A program made the position numbers and the translations under genes. DNA of 24,069 bases from JANRIZ01 sp033764445. Its GTDB lineage: Bacteria > Verrucomicrobiota > Verrucomicrobiia > JAWXBN01. The notes beneath the pieces were generated by a model, which saw only the letters and a program-made list of their open reading frames with translations, was not told where the DNA came from and made no database searches. Where the stretch lies: positions 1 to 24,069 of the forward strand of contig JANRIZ010000059.1 of NCBI GenBank assembly GCA_033764445.1, read 5' to 3'. This document shows, piece by piece, positions 16,728 through 23,956 of the stretch. How positions within the stretch are numbered: the first letter of the stretch is position 1; every line of letters starts with the position of its first letter.

Positions 16728-17273
16728 ATGAAAAAATTCACCCTGTATGTGGCGTTGGTGGCTTGTCTGAGCAGTCTTGCGGTGTTTGCCGGGGACCCAG
16801 GCCAGAAGGAAAAGTGGAAAAACTCTCTCTACGACGGCGCGCGCGGTCTCAAGGAAAAGGCGGCATGCCTGGAGCAGGAGGCGCAGAATGCGTCTCCTGA
16901 GAACGCGCAAAAGTTGCGCGAAATGGCGGCCAACCTCCGGACCCTGGCTGAAAAGAAACGCAATGTGGCTGTCGCCATTGAAAAGGGAAACCAAGCGGCC
17001 ATCGCCCAGGCGGATTGTGAGATGAAGGAATTCCACCAGAAAGTCGAGAAATCCAAGGGGGAGATTTACAAGATCATCAGTGAAAAGAATGGCAAGGAAT
17101 GTCCGCCGACGGAGAAGTCCATGGCGGACCGTGAAAAATACAAGGCGGCCAAGGAGACGGCTCCGATTGCCGCCCAGGCCGCCGCTCCCACGCCGTCTGA
17201 ACCGGCACCTGTTGAAAAGACGGGGGACTCATGGGATGGATTCCGCGATGAGGTTTCGAGTGCCAAGAAATAG
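16728..17273 (+). CDS. Exported helical protein with C-terminal WDGFR motif (paralogue 1)
   Basis: 181 residues; family not recognised. I chose the ATG at 16728 because a clear signal peptide follows (MKKFTLYVALVACLSSLAVFA, cut near residue 21) and GAAGGA stands upstream; an in-frame start at 16641 would put 29 residues before it. The mature protein is charged and mostly helical (about 25-130), likely a two-helix coiled coil, then a low-complexity Ala/Pro linker (about 140-165) and a terminal GDSWDGFRDEV segment. It is a paralogue of the protein at 21139-21666: the two share L-E-x-E-A...P...A-x-K-L-R, L-x-E-K-x-R, A-I-x-x-G-N and E-M-x-E-F in register, and the same end motif. This copy has three cysteines in the mature part that the other lacks. 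Periplasmic location is inferred. Confidence 0.8.
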   Translation: MKKFTLYVALVACLSSLAVFAGDPGQKEKWKNSLYDGARGLKEKAACLEQEAQNASPENAQKLREMAANLRTLAEKKRNVAVAIEKGNQAAIAQADCEMKEFHQKVEKSKGEIYKIISEKNGKECPPTEKSMADREKYKAAKETAPIAAQAAAPTPSEPAPVEKTGDSWDGFRDEVSSAKK

Positions 17274-17292
17274 CCGAAATTGACTTTCCATC

Positions 17293-17317
17293 AAAAAAGC
17301 CCCGCATGAGCGCAGGG
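17293..17317 (-). terminator. Rho-independent terminator facing the minus strand
   Basis: Read on the minus strand: CCCTGC, loop GCTCAT, GCGGGG, then C and six T (17298 to 17293). The 6-bp GC-rich stem (one T-G pair) with an immediate T run is a standard intrinsic terminator. It would stop transcripts from the oxidoreductase gene, whose stop codon at 17821 is about 500 bases away. In the plus direction the hairpin is followed only by a short TGTT, so it may weakly stop transcripts from 16728-17273 too. Confidence 0.6.
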
Positions 17318-17402
17318 TGTTCCGAGAGTCGGTTTCCTTACGCACAACATTCAACGTCTCCCTGGTGGTGCGGGACCTCCGGGCACGCCTCTGGGGTATT
17401 GA

Positions 17403-17424
17403 GTTCCCGGTTGCCGGTTCCCGG
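17403..17424 (+). repeat. Outer inverted repeat, left copy
   Basis: 22 bases built from GGTTCCCGG/GGTTGCCGG-like units. It matches the reverse complement of 17783-17804 at 21 of 22 positions, so the pair bracket the MITE-like element from outside. Confidence 0.7.
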
Positions 17425-17477
17425 TGGGGAAACAGGAAGTTTCTAGCAAAGGACGCGAAGGGCACGAAGGATGAATT

Positions 17478-17756
17478 TACTGATCAGACGGTGGTATAGA
17501 ATACACTTCGCTGAAGCAGATTTGGGTGAGGGCGAGGAGAGAAAGAGGGAGTGTATCCTCTGCGATACTCGACCGATTGAACGACAAAGCCATCAGCCAA
17601 ATCTGCTTCAGCCCTCCGGGTGGCGGTCCTTTTTGAAGGCTGGCGGCGTTGCTCATGCCGTCAGAGACCACAGTGGGTATCCTCCGGCATTCGCTCCTTG
17701 CCAGACTCAAAAATCCCTCGCCACGAAGTGTGTCCTATACCACCGTCTGGTCAGTA
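17478..17756. mobile_element. MITE-like element (279 bp) with 33-bp terminal inverted repeats
   Basis: The left end (17478-17510) matches the reverse complement of the right end (17724-17756) at about 30 of 33 positions; both begin TACTGA(T/C)CAGACGG. The outermost TA on both sides fits a TA target duplication like that of the IS630/Tc1-mariner group; this assignment is inference. There is no transposase gene inside, so it would be non-autonomous. A perfect 15-bp internal inverted repeat (17511-17525 with 17597-17611) begins right after the left terminal repeat, giving a large potential hairpin. Confidence 0.65.
17511..17611. repeat. Internal 15-bp perfect inverted repeat of the MITE-like element
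   Basis: CTGAAGCAGATTTGG at 17511-17525 is the exact reverse complement of CCAAATCTGCTTCAG at 17597-17611. The 71-base loop includes a smaller stem (GTATC...GATAC near 17556-17572). Transcribed in either direction this would fold into a stable stem. Confidence 0.7.
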
Positions 17757-17782
17757 TAGTCAAGAAAGTCACCAAGCGACAT

Positions 17783-17804
17783 CCGGGAACCGGCAACCGA
17801 GAAC
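17783..17804 (-). repeat. Outer inverted repeat, right copy
   Basis: Reverse complement of the 22-base repeat at 17403-17424 with one mismatch. It ends 16 bases before the stop codon region of the oxidoreductase gene. Confidence 0.7.
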
Positions 17805-17820
17805 CCATTCGGCCCAACGC

Positions 17821-19878
17821 TCAGAGTTTTGCCGTTTCCAGGTTCAGCCAGGCCAGTTCCTTCGGCGAGAGTTTGATTCTCAGGGCGTCCAGGGAAGTCC
17901 GGACTTCCTCGGGTGTGCGGGGTCCGATCAACGCATAGATGTTCATGGGCTGACAGAGCACGTAGGCCAGCGCAATTTGCAGCGTGGTGCATTTTTTGGA
18001 CTTGGCCAGTTCCTGTGCGCGTTCCAGCCGCTTGAAATTGCCGGGGTTGAACCATACACGGGCCACCTCCCGGGTCCAGTCATCCCGGTCCGGTTTTGTT
18101 TTCCGGTCAAAGGCCCCCGTGAAAAATCCGCTCGCCTGACTCGACCAGGCCAGCAGGGGAGTCTGGGTTTTTTTGAACCAGGCCGTCGACTCGGCATCGG
18201 AATTCGAGAGGCATTCGCCCCACATCGGGCAGTTCCAATGGGCGAGGGAATAGTTGTTGCTGAGAATCTGGAAGGCCTGGCGCCCCTTGCGCCGGGCGTA
18301 CTCATTGGCCTCCTCAAAACGTTTGATCGTCCAGTTGGACCCACCGAAAACCTTGATGCGTCCGGCCCGGGCCAGTTCGTCGAGCACGTCCACGAATTCT
18401 CCCACCGGGATGTGGGGATTGTCCCGGTGCATGCAGTAGAGGTCCACATGGTCGGTCTGCAGCCGTTCCAGACTCTCGTAGAGCTGGTTGCGGAGGCTGA
18501 CCGGATCACAACCCGGACTGATGAAGGGTTTGCCGTCAAAGGCCAGGTGGGCCCCCTTGCCCAGAATGACAAAATCCTTCCGGACCCCGCGCAGTTGCAG
18601 CCATTTGCCCAGGGCCTTTTCGCAGTTGGGTCCGTAAACCCAGGCACTGTCGGCGGCATTGCCCCCGCGTTCGAAGTATTCGTCCAGCACAGAGCAGGTG
18701 TAGGCCATGTCGTCATGGCGCAGGCACATCGAGCCCATGATCGCCCGCGCGACGGGTTTTTCCAGACCCGCGATTGTGCCCATGGGCATGGCAAGAGCCT
18801 TGGTCATCCTGGAACGGAATTTCAGCGGCCGCCCCGCCAGTGTTCCGGCACTCAAACCCGCGTCGGTTTCACAGGCGAAGGTGATGCCCAGGGATTTGCG
18901 CCATTGATCGACGGTTTTCTGCTGACCCAGACTGTCCGCCCAGGTCAGTCCGGGCGGACGGGGTTCGGTCCGTCCTTCCGCGACGCATTCGGCGAGCATA
19001 TCCGCCTCGTGGGCATAGAGGTTTTTGGGACTGTTGACATGGATGTCCTTCGGTTCCTTGCCGTCGAGACAGAGCGTGAATTTCCCCTCGGTAAACCAGG
19101 GGTTGGTCACCAGAATATGGCCCTTGTCCCCGTAAATGCGCAGGTGGTTGTGCAGGTTGACCCGCAGGCCTGTGGTCACTGTGGCGACAATGTCCCCCGG
19201 GAATTTCATCACCGCCGCGGCCCATTCATCCACCCCGGACCTGCCGACGTGTCCCGCCCCGCTCAGCGAGAGGGGGTCTGCAAAATCGCGGCCCAGACCC
19301 GCCCCGGCAAAGAGACGGCTGGCGGCAATGCAATAACAGCCCACATCCATGATCCCGCCCCAGCTCATTTCGTTGGAAAGACGGTTGGTCTGTGAATCGG
19401 GCCCCACGTTGAAACTGAACTGGGCCTCGATGATCCGAAGGTCCCCGAGCGTGCCGGATTTGATGAGACGGACCATTTCCGCCGTGCCGGGATGGTAGCG
19501 CCACATGAAGGCCTCCGACAGGTAGACGCCGTTGATCCGTGCGGCCTCCTGCATGACCAGCACCTCCGCGTGGTTGGAGGCCATCGGTTTTTCGCACAGG
19601 ATGTGTTTGCCCGCCTCGGCCGCCGCCACCACCCATTTTGCGTGGACGTTGTTGGGCAGGGCCACATACACCGCATCCACCTGGGGGTCGGCCAGCAGCT
19701 CCTCGTACGATCCGTAGGCTTTGATGCCCGGATATTTTTTGGCCCATTCAACGGCGGACTTTTTGGAACGGCTGCCGATGGCATGCAGTTGGCCCTTCTC
19801 GGAGTTCGGAAGCGTGTAGGCAATGGCATTGCTGATGCTGCCAGTGCCCAGGATTCCCCAGCGGATTTTTTTGGACAT
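17821..19878 (-). CDS. Gfo/Idh/MocA oxidoreductase fused to an aldo/keto reductase
   Basis: 685 residues from the ATG at 19878, where MSKKIRWGILGTG begins the Rossmann fold directly; a start at 20016 would add 46 residues that cross the divergent promoter region. Part 1 (about 1-360): NAD(P)-binding GILGTGSIS (8-16), substrate/cofactor motif EKPMASN (96-102) and a Gfo/Idh/MocA C-terminal sheet domain, usually acting on sugars, inositols or sugar acids. Part 2 (about 350-685): aldo/keto reductase barrel with the full catalytic tetrad in order: Asp and Tyr in DSAWVYG (about 410-416), Lys in LGKGAH (near 440) and His in YCMHRD (near 484). Both halves look active, so a two-step redox on one sugar-like substrate is plausible but inferred. 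No Shine-Dalgarno sequence is seen. The divergent AraC gene is the likely regulator. Confidence 0.92.
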   Translation of the reverse strand: MSKKIRWGILGTGSISNAIAYTLPNSEKGQLHAIGSRSKKSAVEWAKKYPGIKAYGSYEELLADPQVDAVYVALPNNVHAKWVVAAAEAGKHILCEKPMASNHAEVLVMQEAARINGVYLSEAFMWRYHPGTAEMVRLIKSGTLGDLRIIEAQFSFNVGPDSQTNRLSNEMSWGGIMDVGCYCIAASRLFAGAGLGRDFADPLSLSGAGHVGRSGVDEWAAAVMKFPGDIVATVTTGLRVNLHNHLRIYGDKGHILVTNPWFTEGKFTLCLDGKEPKDIHVNSPKNLYAHEADMLAECVAEGRTEPRPPGLTWADSLGQQKTVDQWRKSLGITFACETDAGLSAGTLAGRPLKFRSRMTKALAMPMGTIAGLEKPVARAIMGSMCLRHDDMAYTCSVLDEYFERGGNAADSAWVYGPNCEKALGKWLQLRGVRKDFVILGKGAHLAFDGKPFISPGCDPVSLRNQLYESLERLQTDHVDLYCMHRDNPHIPVGEFVDVLDELARAGRIKVFGGSNWTIKRFEEANEYARRKGRQAFQILSNNYSLAHWNCPMWGECLSNSDAESTAWFKKTQTPLLAWSSQASGFFTGAFDRKTKPDRDDWTREVARVWFNPGNFKRLERAQELAKSKKCTTLQIALAYVLCQPMNIYALIGPRTPEEVRTSLDALRIKLSPKELAWLNLETAKL

Positions 19879-20042
19879 AGGATTGAATGTGAGGGTGTGG
19901 AAGGCTGAAGTGGATGGAGGTTTCCATCGTTGTTTTGTCGGAAATCCTACGTGTCCCCGCCCCCGAGTCACGTGGATTGAATTGTCCGCTTTCTGGAATA
20001 AATTGTCTTTTTTCACGATTCATGGTCCTATTCAAAAAAAAT
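19879..20042. promoter_or_regulatory. Divergent promoter region between the oxidoreductase fusion and the AraC regulator
   Basis: 164 bases with no gene. For the AraC gene, TTGAAT (19977-19982) and TAAATT (19999-20004), 16 bases apart, are a possible promoter. AraC-family proteins often control the divergent neighbour from such a region. I found no clear repeated operator by eye. Confidence 0.35.
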
Positions 20043-20939
20043 ATGGATTTGAGTCAATTAATGAAGGTGCCCTTGGAGGCCCGGCTGGTGGTCCTCAACA
20101 CCAAGTTTTCCCGGTCCAACCTTGTCGGGACCCTTCACGCCCATCCCTTTCATGAGGTGGGCATTGTATTGAATGGCCGGTGTGATTGGAGGCTCCCCGG
20201 GAACCGCCGGATCACGGTGGAGGCCGGGGAGGGGGTGCTCATGCCGCCCGGACAGAGACATACCGAAAGAAACCGCGATCTGCATCCGTTACGGCTTGCC
20301 TGGATCGGCTTTTGTCCTGCGACAGGAGGGGATATTCCCTTTTTGGGACGGGAATATGCCAACCGGTGTCTCCACTTTGGGAGGAATTTTGCGGATATCC
20401 GCCGCCTTTTTGAAAGGATCGAGGAGGAGTCAGTGCATCGGGGGCGTGAGGGGGCGAGGGAACGCATTTCCCTGGCACTGACGGAATTGGTGATCTTGAT
20501 CCGGCGCGCGGCGCAGGGCGACAGTGCCGAATCGTCAGTGCTGGCCGCGGGTCCGGAACCACGCCACAGCAAGTCATTGGCCGCCGCCGCCGAATATCTC
20601 GAAGGCAACTGCGAAAACACGCTCAAAATCAACCAGCTGGCCCGGTATCATTCCCTCAGCCACAACCATTTCATCGTCCTCTTCAGCGAAAAATTCGGCA
20701 TGACCCCCATGGAATACCTGCAGGAGTGCCGTTTGAAAAAGGCGCGTCAGTACCTCTCCGAGCCCGGAAGACAGATCAAGGAGATTGCCGCCCTGTGCGG
20801 GTTCAAGGACCCCGCCCGGTTCAACCGATGGTTCAAGGAGCGGACCGGGCAGACGCCCCTCCGTTGTGCCCGGTCGCTCAGGCAAATCCAAACCCACGCC
20901 GGGGGGGTCGGGATGTCGCAGAGAACCGCAGATTTTTAA
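20043..20939 (+). CDS. AraC-family transcriptional regulator
   Basis: 298 residues from the ATG at 20043 (MDLSQLMKVPLEARL). ATGs at 20022 and 19914 are in frame but would add residues without family similarity, and no ribosome binding site decides. The N-terminal cupin-like sensing domain (about 10-110) has HAHPFHEVGIVLNG and EAGEGVLMPPGQRH, typical of sugar-responsive members. The C-terminal double helix-turn-helix (about 190-285) has LKINQLARYHSLSHNHF and IKEIAALCGFKDPARFNRWF, followed by the family's FKERTGQTPLR end. It is divergent from the oxidoreductase fusion gene, which it probably controls in response to the sugar-like substrate or a product; this is inferred from position. Confidence 0.92.
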   Translation: MDLSQLMKVPLEARLVVLNTKFSRSNLVGTLHAHPFHEVGIVLNGRCDWRLPGNRRITVEAGEGVLMPPGQRHTERNRDLHPLRLAWIGFCPATGGDIPFLGREYANRCLHFGRNFADIRRLFERIEEESVHRGREGARERISLALTELVILIRRAAQGDSAESSVLAAGPEPRHSKSLAAAAEYLEGNCENTLKINQLARYHSLSHNHFIVLFSEKFGMTPMEYLQECRLKKARQYLSEPGRQIKEIAALCGFKDPARFNRWFKERTGQTPLRCARSLRQIQTHAGGVGMSQRTADF

Positions 20940-21138
20940 GTTTCTGAAAAACTGAAATGCAGAAATATCTGAAACCCGGCAATCAGAAACCCAATCGGCA
21001 TTTGGCAATTTCAAATCGGCAATTCAAATGAGCCAGGGAAAAGGCGGATTTTGATAAAAACACCCCCTCCGAGAATCTGTGTTCATCTGAGCCAATCTGC
21101 GGATGGACTCCGGGGCAGGACCGTGTTAGGGTTTCCCC
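20940..21138. repeat. Intergenic stretch of degenerate dispersed repeats
   Basis: 199 bases without a gene. It contains imperfect self-similar pieces (CTGAAA repeated near 20944-20975; AATCGGCA near 20993 and 21015; GGCAATTTCAAAT/GGCAATTCAAAT near 21005-21029) and an AATCTGTGTTCATCTGAGCC stretch near 21074 of the kind that recurs between genes in many PVC genomes. A CCGCAGATTTTTA piece just before it (about 20926-20938) recurs near 21697. The wider occurrence is recalled, not computed. Confidence 0.5.
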
Positions 21139-21666
21139 ATGAAACCGGGATTTTCCAGTTTGCTGAGGTTGGGTGTTTTGGCACTCGCGCTTGTTTTCCT
21201 GTTGCCGGGTGTCAGCGCCCAGGATTTTCAGGGGTCGCGCAAATCTCCCGAGCAGTACATCCGGGAATACGAGCGGAACGTCAAAAACATGCTCAACCGC
21301 GCCGAGATTCTCGAGGATGAGGCCCGGGACGCTGACCCCGCGCGGGCGGTCAAGCTTCGCCTGGAAGTCGATTTTCTTCGAAAACTCAGCGAAAAACAAA
21401 GATTGCTGGCCAAGGCCATCCGCGGCGGAAACGATGCGGAAATCAACCGGGCCAACAAGGAGATGGTCGAGTTCGTTGAATCCAACAAGGACAATTTTGA
21501 GGGCCGTTACAAGGTCCGTGGTCCGGGGGAATCCTCCCCTGCCGGTCCGCCCTCTCCCCCCCCGGCGGCCGGGGCGGATCCGAAACCGCCAGCGTCCAAG
21601 ATTGAGTCCCAGGGGGATGGTTGGGACGGTTTCCGCGAGGAAATCTCGAAGGTCAAAACGCAGTAG
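21139..21666 (+). CDS. Exported helical protein with C-terminal WDGFR motif (paralogue 2)
   Basis: 175 residues; family not recognised. Signal peptide with a LLRLGVLALALVFLLPG core, cut after VSA near residue 29. The mature part is charged and helical (about 35-125), with DPARAVKLRLEVDFLRKLSE, AIRGGNDAEINRANKEMVEF and similar segments aligning without gaps to the protein at 16728. Then comes a proline-rich linker (about 130-155) and a terminal GDGWDGFREEI segment. Unlike its paralogue it has no cysteine. Only a weak TAGGG precedes the ATG. It stands alone between repeat-rich gaps, about 4.4 kb from its relative. Periplasmic or surface location is inferred; the function is unknown. Confidence 0.8.
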   Translation: MKPGFSSLLRLGVLALALVFLLPGVSAQDFQGSRKSPEQYIREYERNVKNMLNRAEILEDEARDADPARAVKLRLEVDFLRKLSEKQRLLAKAIRGGNDAEINRANKEMVEFVESNKDNFEGRYKVRGPGESSPAGPPSPPPAAGADPKPPASKIESQGDGWDGFREEISKVKTQ

Positions 21667-21962
21667 CCGCGGATCAAACAGGAAGGGGGACTTCCCCGCA
21701 GATTTTTATCCGTGGACTTGTCCCGGATTGTTCGGGGAATCACGGATCACACGGATTTTTTCGAGGAATCGGTAACCGCGGGAGGCTCCCGGCAAGACAC
21801 AAAGGGAGGGAGAATGTCTCATTAAGAATGACTCATGACTTTTGGGAGATATCTTGCACGTCCAACTCCGACTCACGTCGCGAGCAGGTGCTCAACGGGA
21901 ACAAAGGCGACGAGGCCGTTCGCCCCACAGAAAATCTCGCCCAACGCCCAACCGGCAACACT
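21667..21962. repeat. Intergenic stretch of degenerate dispersed repeats
   Basis: 296 bases without a gene. A weak GGGG-GACTT-CCCC hairpin followed by five T (21686-21707) might end the gene before it. Further on are CCGCAGATTTTTA (about 21697-21709, also near 20926) and an internal direct repeat of the ATCACGGATCACACGGAT type (about 21739-21757), again resembling dispersed intergenic repeats. Nothing gene-like is seen in the last 130 bases, and no clear terminator for the greA-type gene on the other strand. Confidence 0.45.
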
Positions 21963-23801
21963 CTAACGATACTTGGAAATATTCAGGACCCGGGCCTTGC
22001 GCAAATTGTTGTGGCCGCCCGGCAGATCGACCTCCTCGCCGGACTTTTTGCCCAGCAGGGCCTGGCCGACGGGGGTCTGATAGGAAATGACATTTTTTTC
22101 GGGTTCCCCGTCCCAGGCTCCGACGAGGGTGTAGGTGATTTTTTCGTTGTTGGTCAGGTCCTCGATTTCGATGACCGTTCCGACGTTGACCTGTGAGATG
22201 TCCGCATCCTCGTAGGAGAGACCCTGGGCGCGGTCGAGCATGTGTTCGAGTTCGGCACGCTGGCGGCTCAGGAGGCGTTGCATTTCCTTGGCGGCCTTGA
22301 ACTCATGGTTTTCACGGAGATCCCCGTAACTTTTGGCGATTTCAATCTCCTTCACATTGGCGGGGATTTTGACGTTGATGACCTCGTCGAGTTCCGCCTT
22401 TTTCTTTTCCAGACTGGCCCAGGAGACATAGAGGACCGCCGAACGGCCCGGGGTTTCGCGGTTGTTGGCGTTGCTGACCATTTCCTCCAGTTCGGGGAAG
22501 GATTTGACAAAACGCGCCAGCAGCGAACGCCGGTTCAAGTCCTCAAAGGCCGGGGTGGACTGGAGGTTGCGCACCACGTCCCGCACCTCGTCGAGGTCGG
22601 AGGTGGCGATCAGTTCCCCGATGAGAGTCTTGTTGTCCACGAGCAGGTCATGGAGTTTGCCCCCGACCCGTCCGTCCTTTTCAAACTGGTCCCGTTCCAA
22701 CGCGGCGATCATCGAGGAGAGCAGTTTGGCATTGAGAAGCTCCTCGAAGGTTTCCGGACGCTCCTTGCCCAGCCACAACAGCAGGGGGGAACTGATGGAG
22801 TGGTCACGGACGAGTTTCTGGAGCTGGCGGGCCAGGGAATCCCGGTGGCCTTCGGACATGAGGAAACCGATGGATTCCGAGAGCAGCGCCCCCTCGAAGG
22901 TGTTCAGCCGGGAAATGAGGGAATTGTGCCAGTCGGCGGGGCTGGCGGCTTTGATGGCCTGCAGGACCCTCAGCAGGCGGCTGGTCGGCAGGTCCTTGAG
23001 CACCTTGCCCAGATTTTCACTGCGGGTGACGAGTGTGTCGATGGAATGAACCTCCGCCCCCTCCAGTTTCAGTGCCATTTTCAGGTCATCGCGGATCATC
23101 GCCAGTTCGAGGCATTGGACCATGTTCGAGGCCGCGTTTTTGGTGATGGTCTCATTGATCCCCCTGAAGACCGGTTCAAATTTTTCGGCCTCCCCGGAAA
23201 AAAGATCGATCTCTTTGAGGAGCGCCTGGGCACAGGTCAGTTGGGGTTTGATGCCCACCGCATCGATGAATTTCTCCAGCAGCTCGGACTTGGTGTCCAC
23301 CGGGGAATCGTGGAGGACGTACGGATCCGTCTTGCCCAGGGGCAATGAGAGGAGCGGATTCTTTTTCAGGCCGGCCTTGACCTTGCTCCAGACCTTTTTC
23401 CATTCCTCGGCCTTGTAACAGGCCGGCACCAGGAGCATTTCGATCTGGGCGGCGGTCGCCTGTTTCTGGGGGAAACTGTTGAGCACCATCGTCAGGTACG
23501 CGGCGGCATCCTCGGCCATGAGTTTTTTGACGCCCTCGGCATCCGTCGAATGGCGCACCAGGGCGTGGGAATCGGGCAGATGGGTGAGTTTTTCGGCTGC
23601 ATACTCAAATTTCATCGCGTGGCCGGACTTGGACTTGAAATCGATGTAAACCTGGTTGGTGATGAAATCGTAGCGGTTGACCTGGCCAAACCCCCAGCTT
23701 TTATCCGTCACATACGCTCCGGGCTGGATCGCCTTCAGTTTCTCAAAGGCCTGTTTGGTGAGTTTTCCCGCATCGACAAGTTTCTGCAGTTCCTGGGTCA
23801 T
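21963..23801 (-). CDS. Long GreA-type transcription elongation factor with ~450-residue N-terminal extension
   Basis: 612 residues, about four times the normal GreA. The C-terminal third is a full GreA/GreB: a coiled coil (about 455-530) with SYGDLRENHEFKAAKE, including the acidic tip pair (Asp near 491, Glu near 494) that coordinates magnesium in the RNA polymerase secondary channel, then the FKBP-like domain (about 540-612) with PVGQALLGKKSGEEV. It should rescue backtracked polymerase by stimulating transcript cleavage. The first ~90 residues form a small beta domain (GAYVTDKSWGFGQVNRYDF, VYIDF) like Tudor/CarD-type folds; about 90-450 is helical, possibly repeat-like, and may contact polymerase or other proteins. 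Chlamydial GreA is similarly extended, which supports a PVC origin. No Shine-Dalgarno sequence before the ATG at 23801. Confidence 0.9.
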   Translation of the reverse strand: MTQELQKLVDAGKLTKQAFEKLKAIQPGAYVTDKSWGFGQVNRYDFITNQVYIDFKSKSGHAMKFEYAAEKLTHLPDSHALVRHSTDAEGVKKLMAEDAAAYLTMVLNSFPQKQATAAQIEMLLVPACYKAEEWKKVWSKVKAGLKKNPLLSLPLGKTDPYVLHDSPVDTKSELLEKFIDAVGIKPQLTCAQALLKEIDLFSGEAEKFEPVFRGINETITKNAASNMVQCLELAMIRDDLKMALKLEGAEVHSIDTLVTRSENLGKVLKDLPTSRLLRVLQAIKAASPADWHNSLISRLNTFEGALLSESIGFLMSEGHRDSLARQLQKLVRDHSISSPLLLWLGKERPETFEELLNAKLLSSMIAALERDQFEKDGRVGGKLHDLLVDNKTLIGELIATSDLDEVRDVVRNLQSTPAFEDLNRRSLLARFVKSFPELEEMVSNANNRETPGRSAVLYVSWASLEKKKAELDEVINVKIPANVKEIEIAKSYGDLRENHEFKAAKEMQRLLSRQRAELEHMLDRAQGLSYEDADISQVNVGTVIEIEDLTNNEKITYTLVGAWDGEPEKNVISYQTPVGQALLGKKSGEEVDLPGGHNNLRKARVLNISKYR

Positions 23802-23956
23802 AGAACCGTGAAGAGTGCCGGACCACGGCGGTCAAGGCAAGGGGTTTTGTCCCAAATCCACCCCCACGTCATTTATTTTGGATCCGTCCCCCTGAAGGTC
23901 GGTCCGGGAAAAAGCAATTTAAGGAATGGCTTTTGGAGGGAAATCCGTATAAGTCG
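23802..23956. promoter_or_regulatory. Divergent region between the greA-type gene and the MFS gene
   Basis: 155 bases with no gene; it must hold promoters for both directions. AT-rich TCATTTATTTTGGAT near 23868-23883 is the only obvious candidate core. No repeated operator seen. Confidence 0.3.

Larger units (their letters stand above)
17274..17820. other. Gene-free stretch with terminator, nested inverted repeats and a MITE-like element
   Basis: No credible gene here. From left to right: terminator (17293-17317); unassigned sequence; left outer repeat (17403-17424); a short degenerate tandem GGACGCGAA/GGGCACGAA (about 17452-17469); the MITE-like element (17478-17756); right outer repeat (17783-17804). 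The reading frames that cross the element are short, overlap its inverted repeats and resemble no protein I know. Confidence 0.7.

Noticed and set aside
17477..17710. Small minus-strand frame (77 codons) inside the MITE-like element as a transposase remnant
   Set aside because: It runs through the inverted repeats and has no transposase motif that I can recognise, so it is treated as part of the repeat.
17620..19395. Long plus-strand reading frame (591 codons) opposite the oxidoreductase gene
   Set aside because: It is antisense to the well-supported Gfo/Idh/MocA-aldo/keto reductase, has no recognisable domain and starts inside the MITE-like element; GC-rich codon bias creates such shadows.
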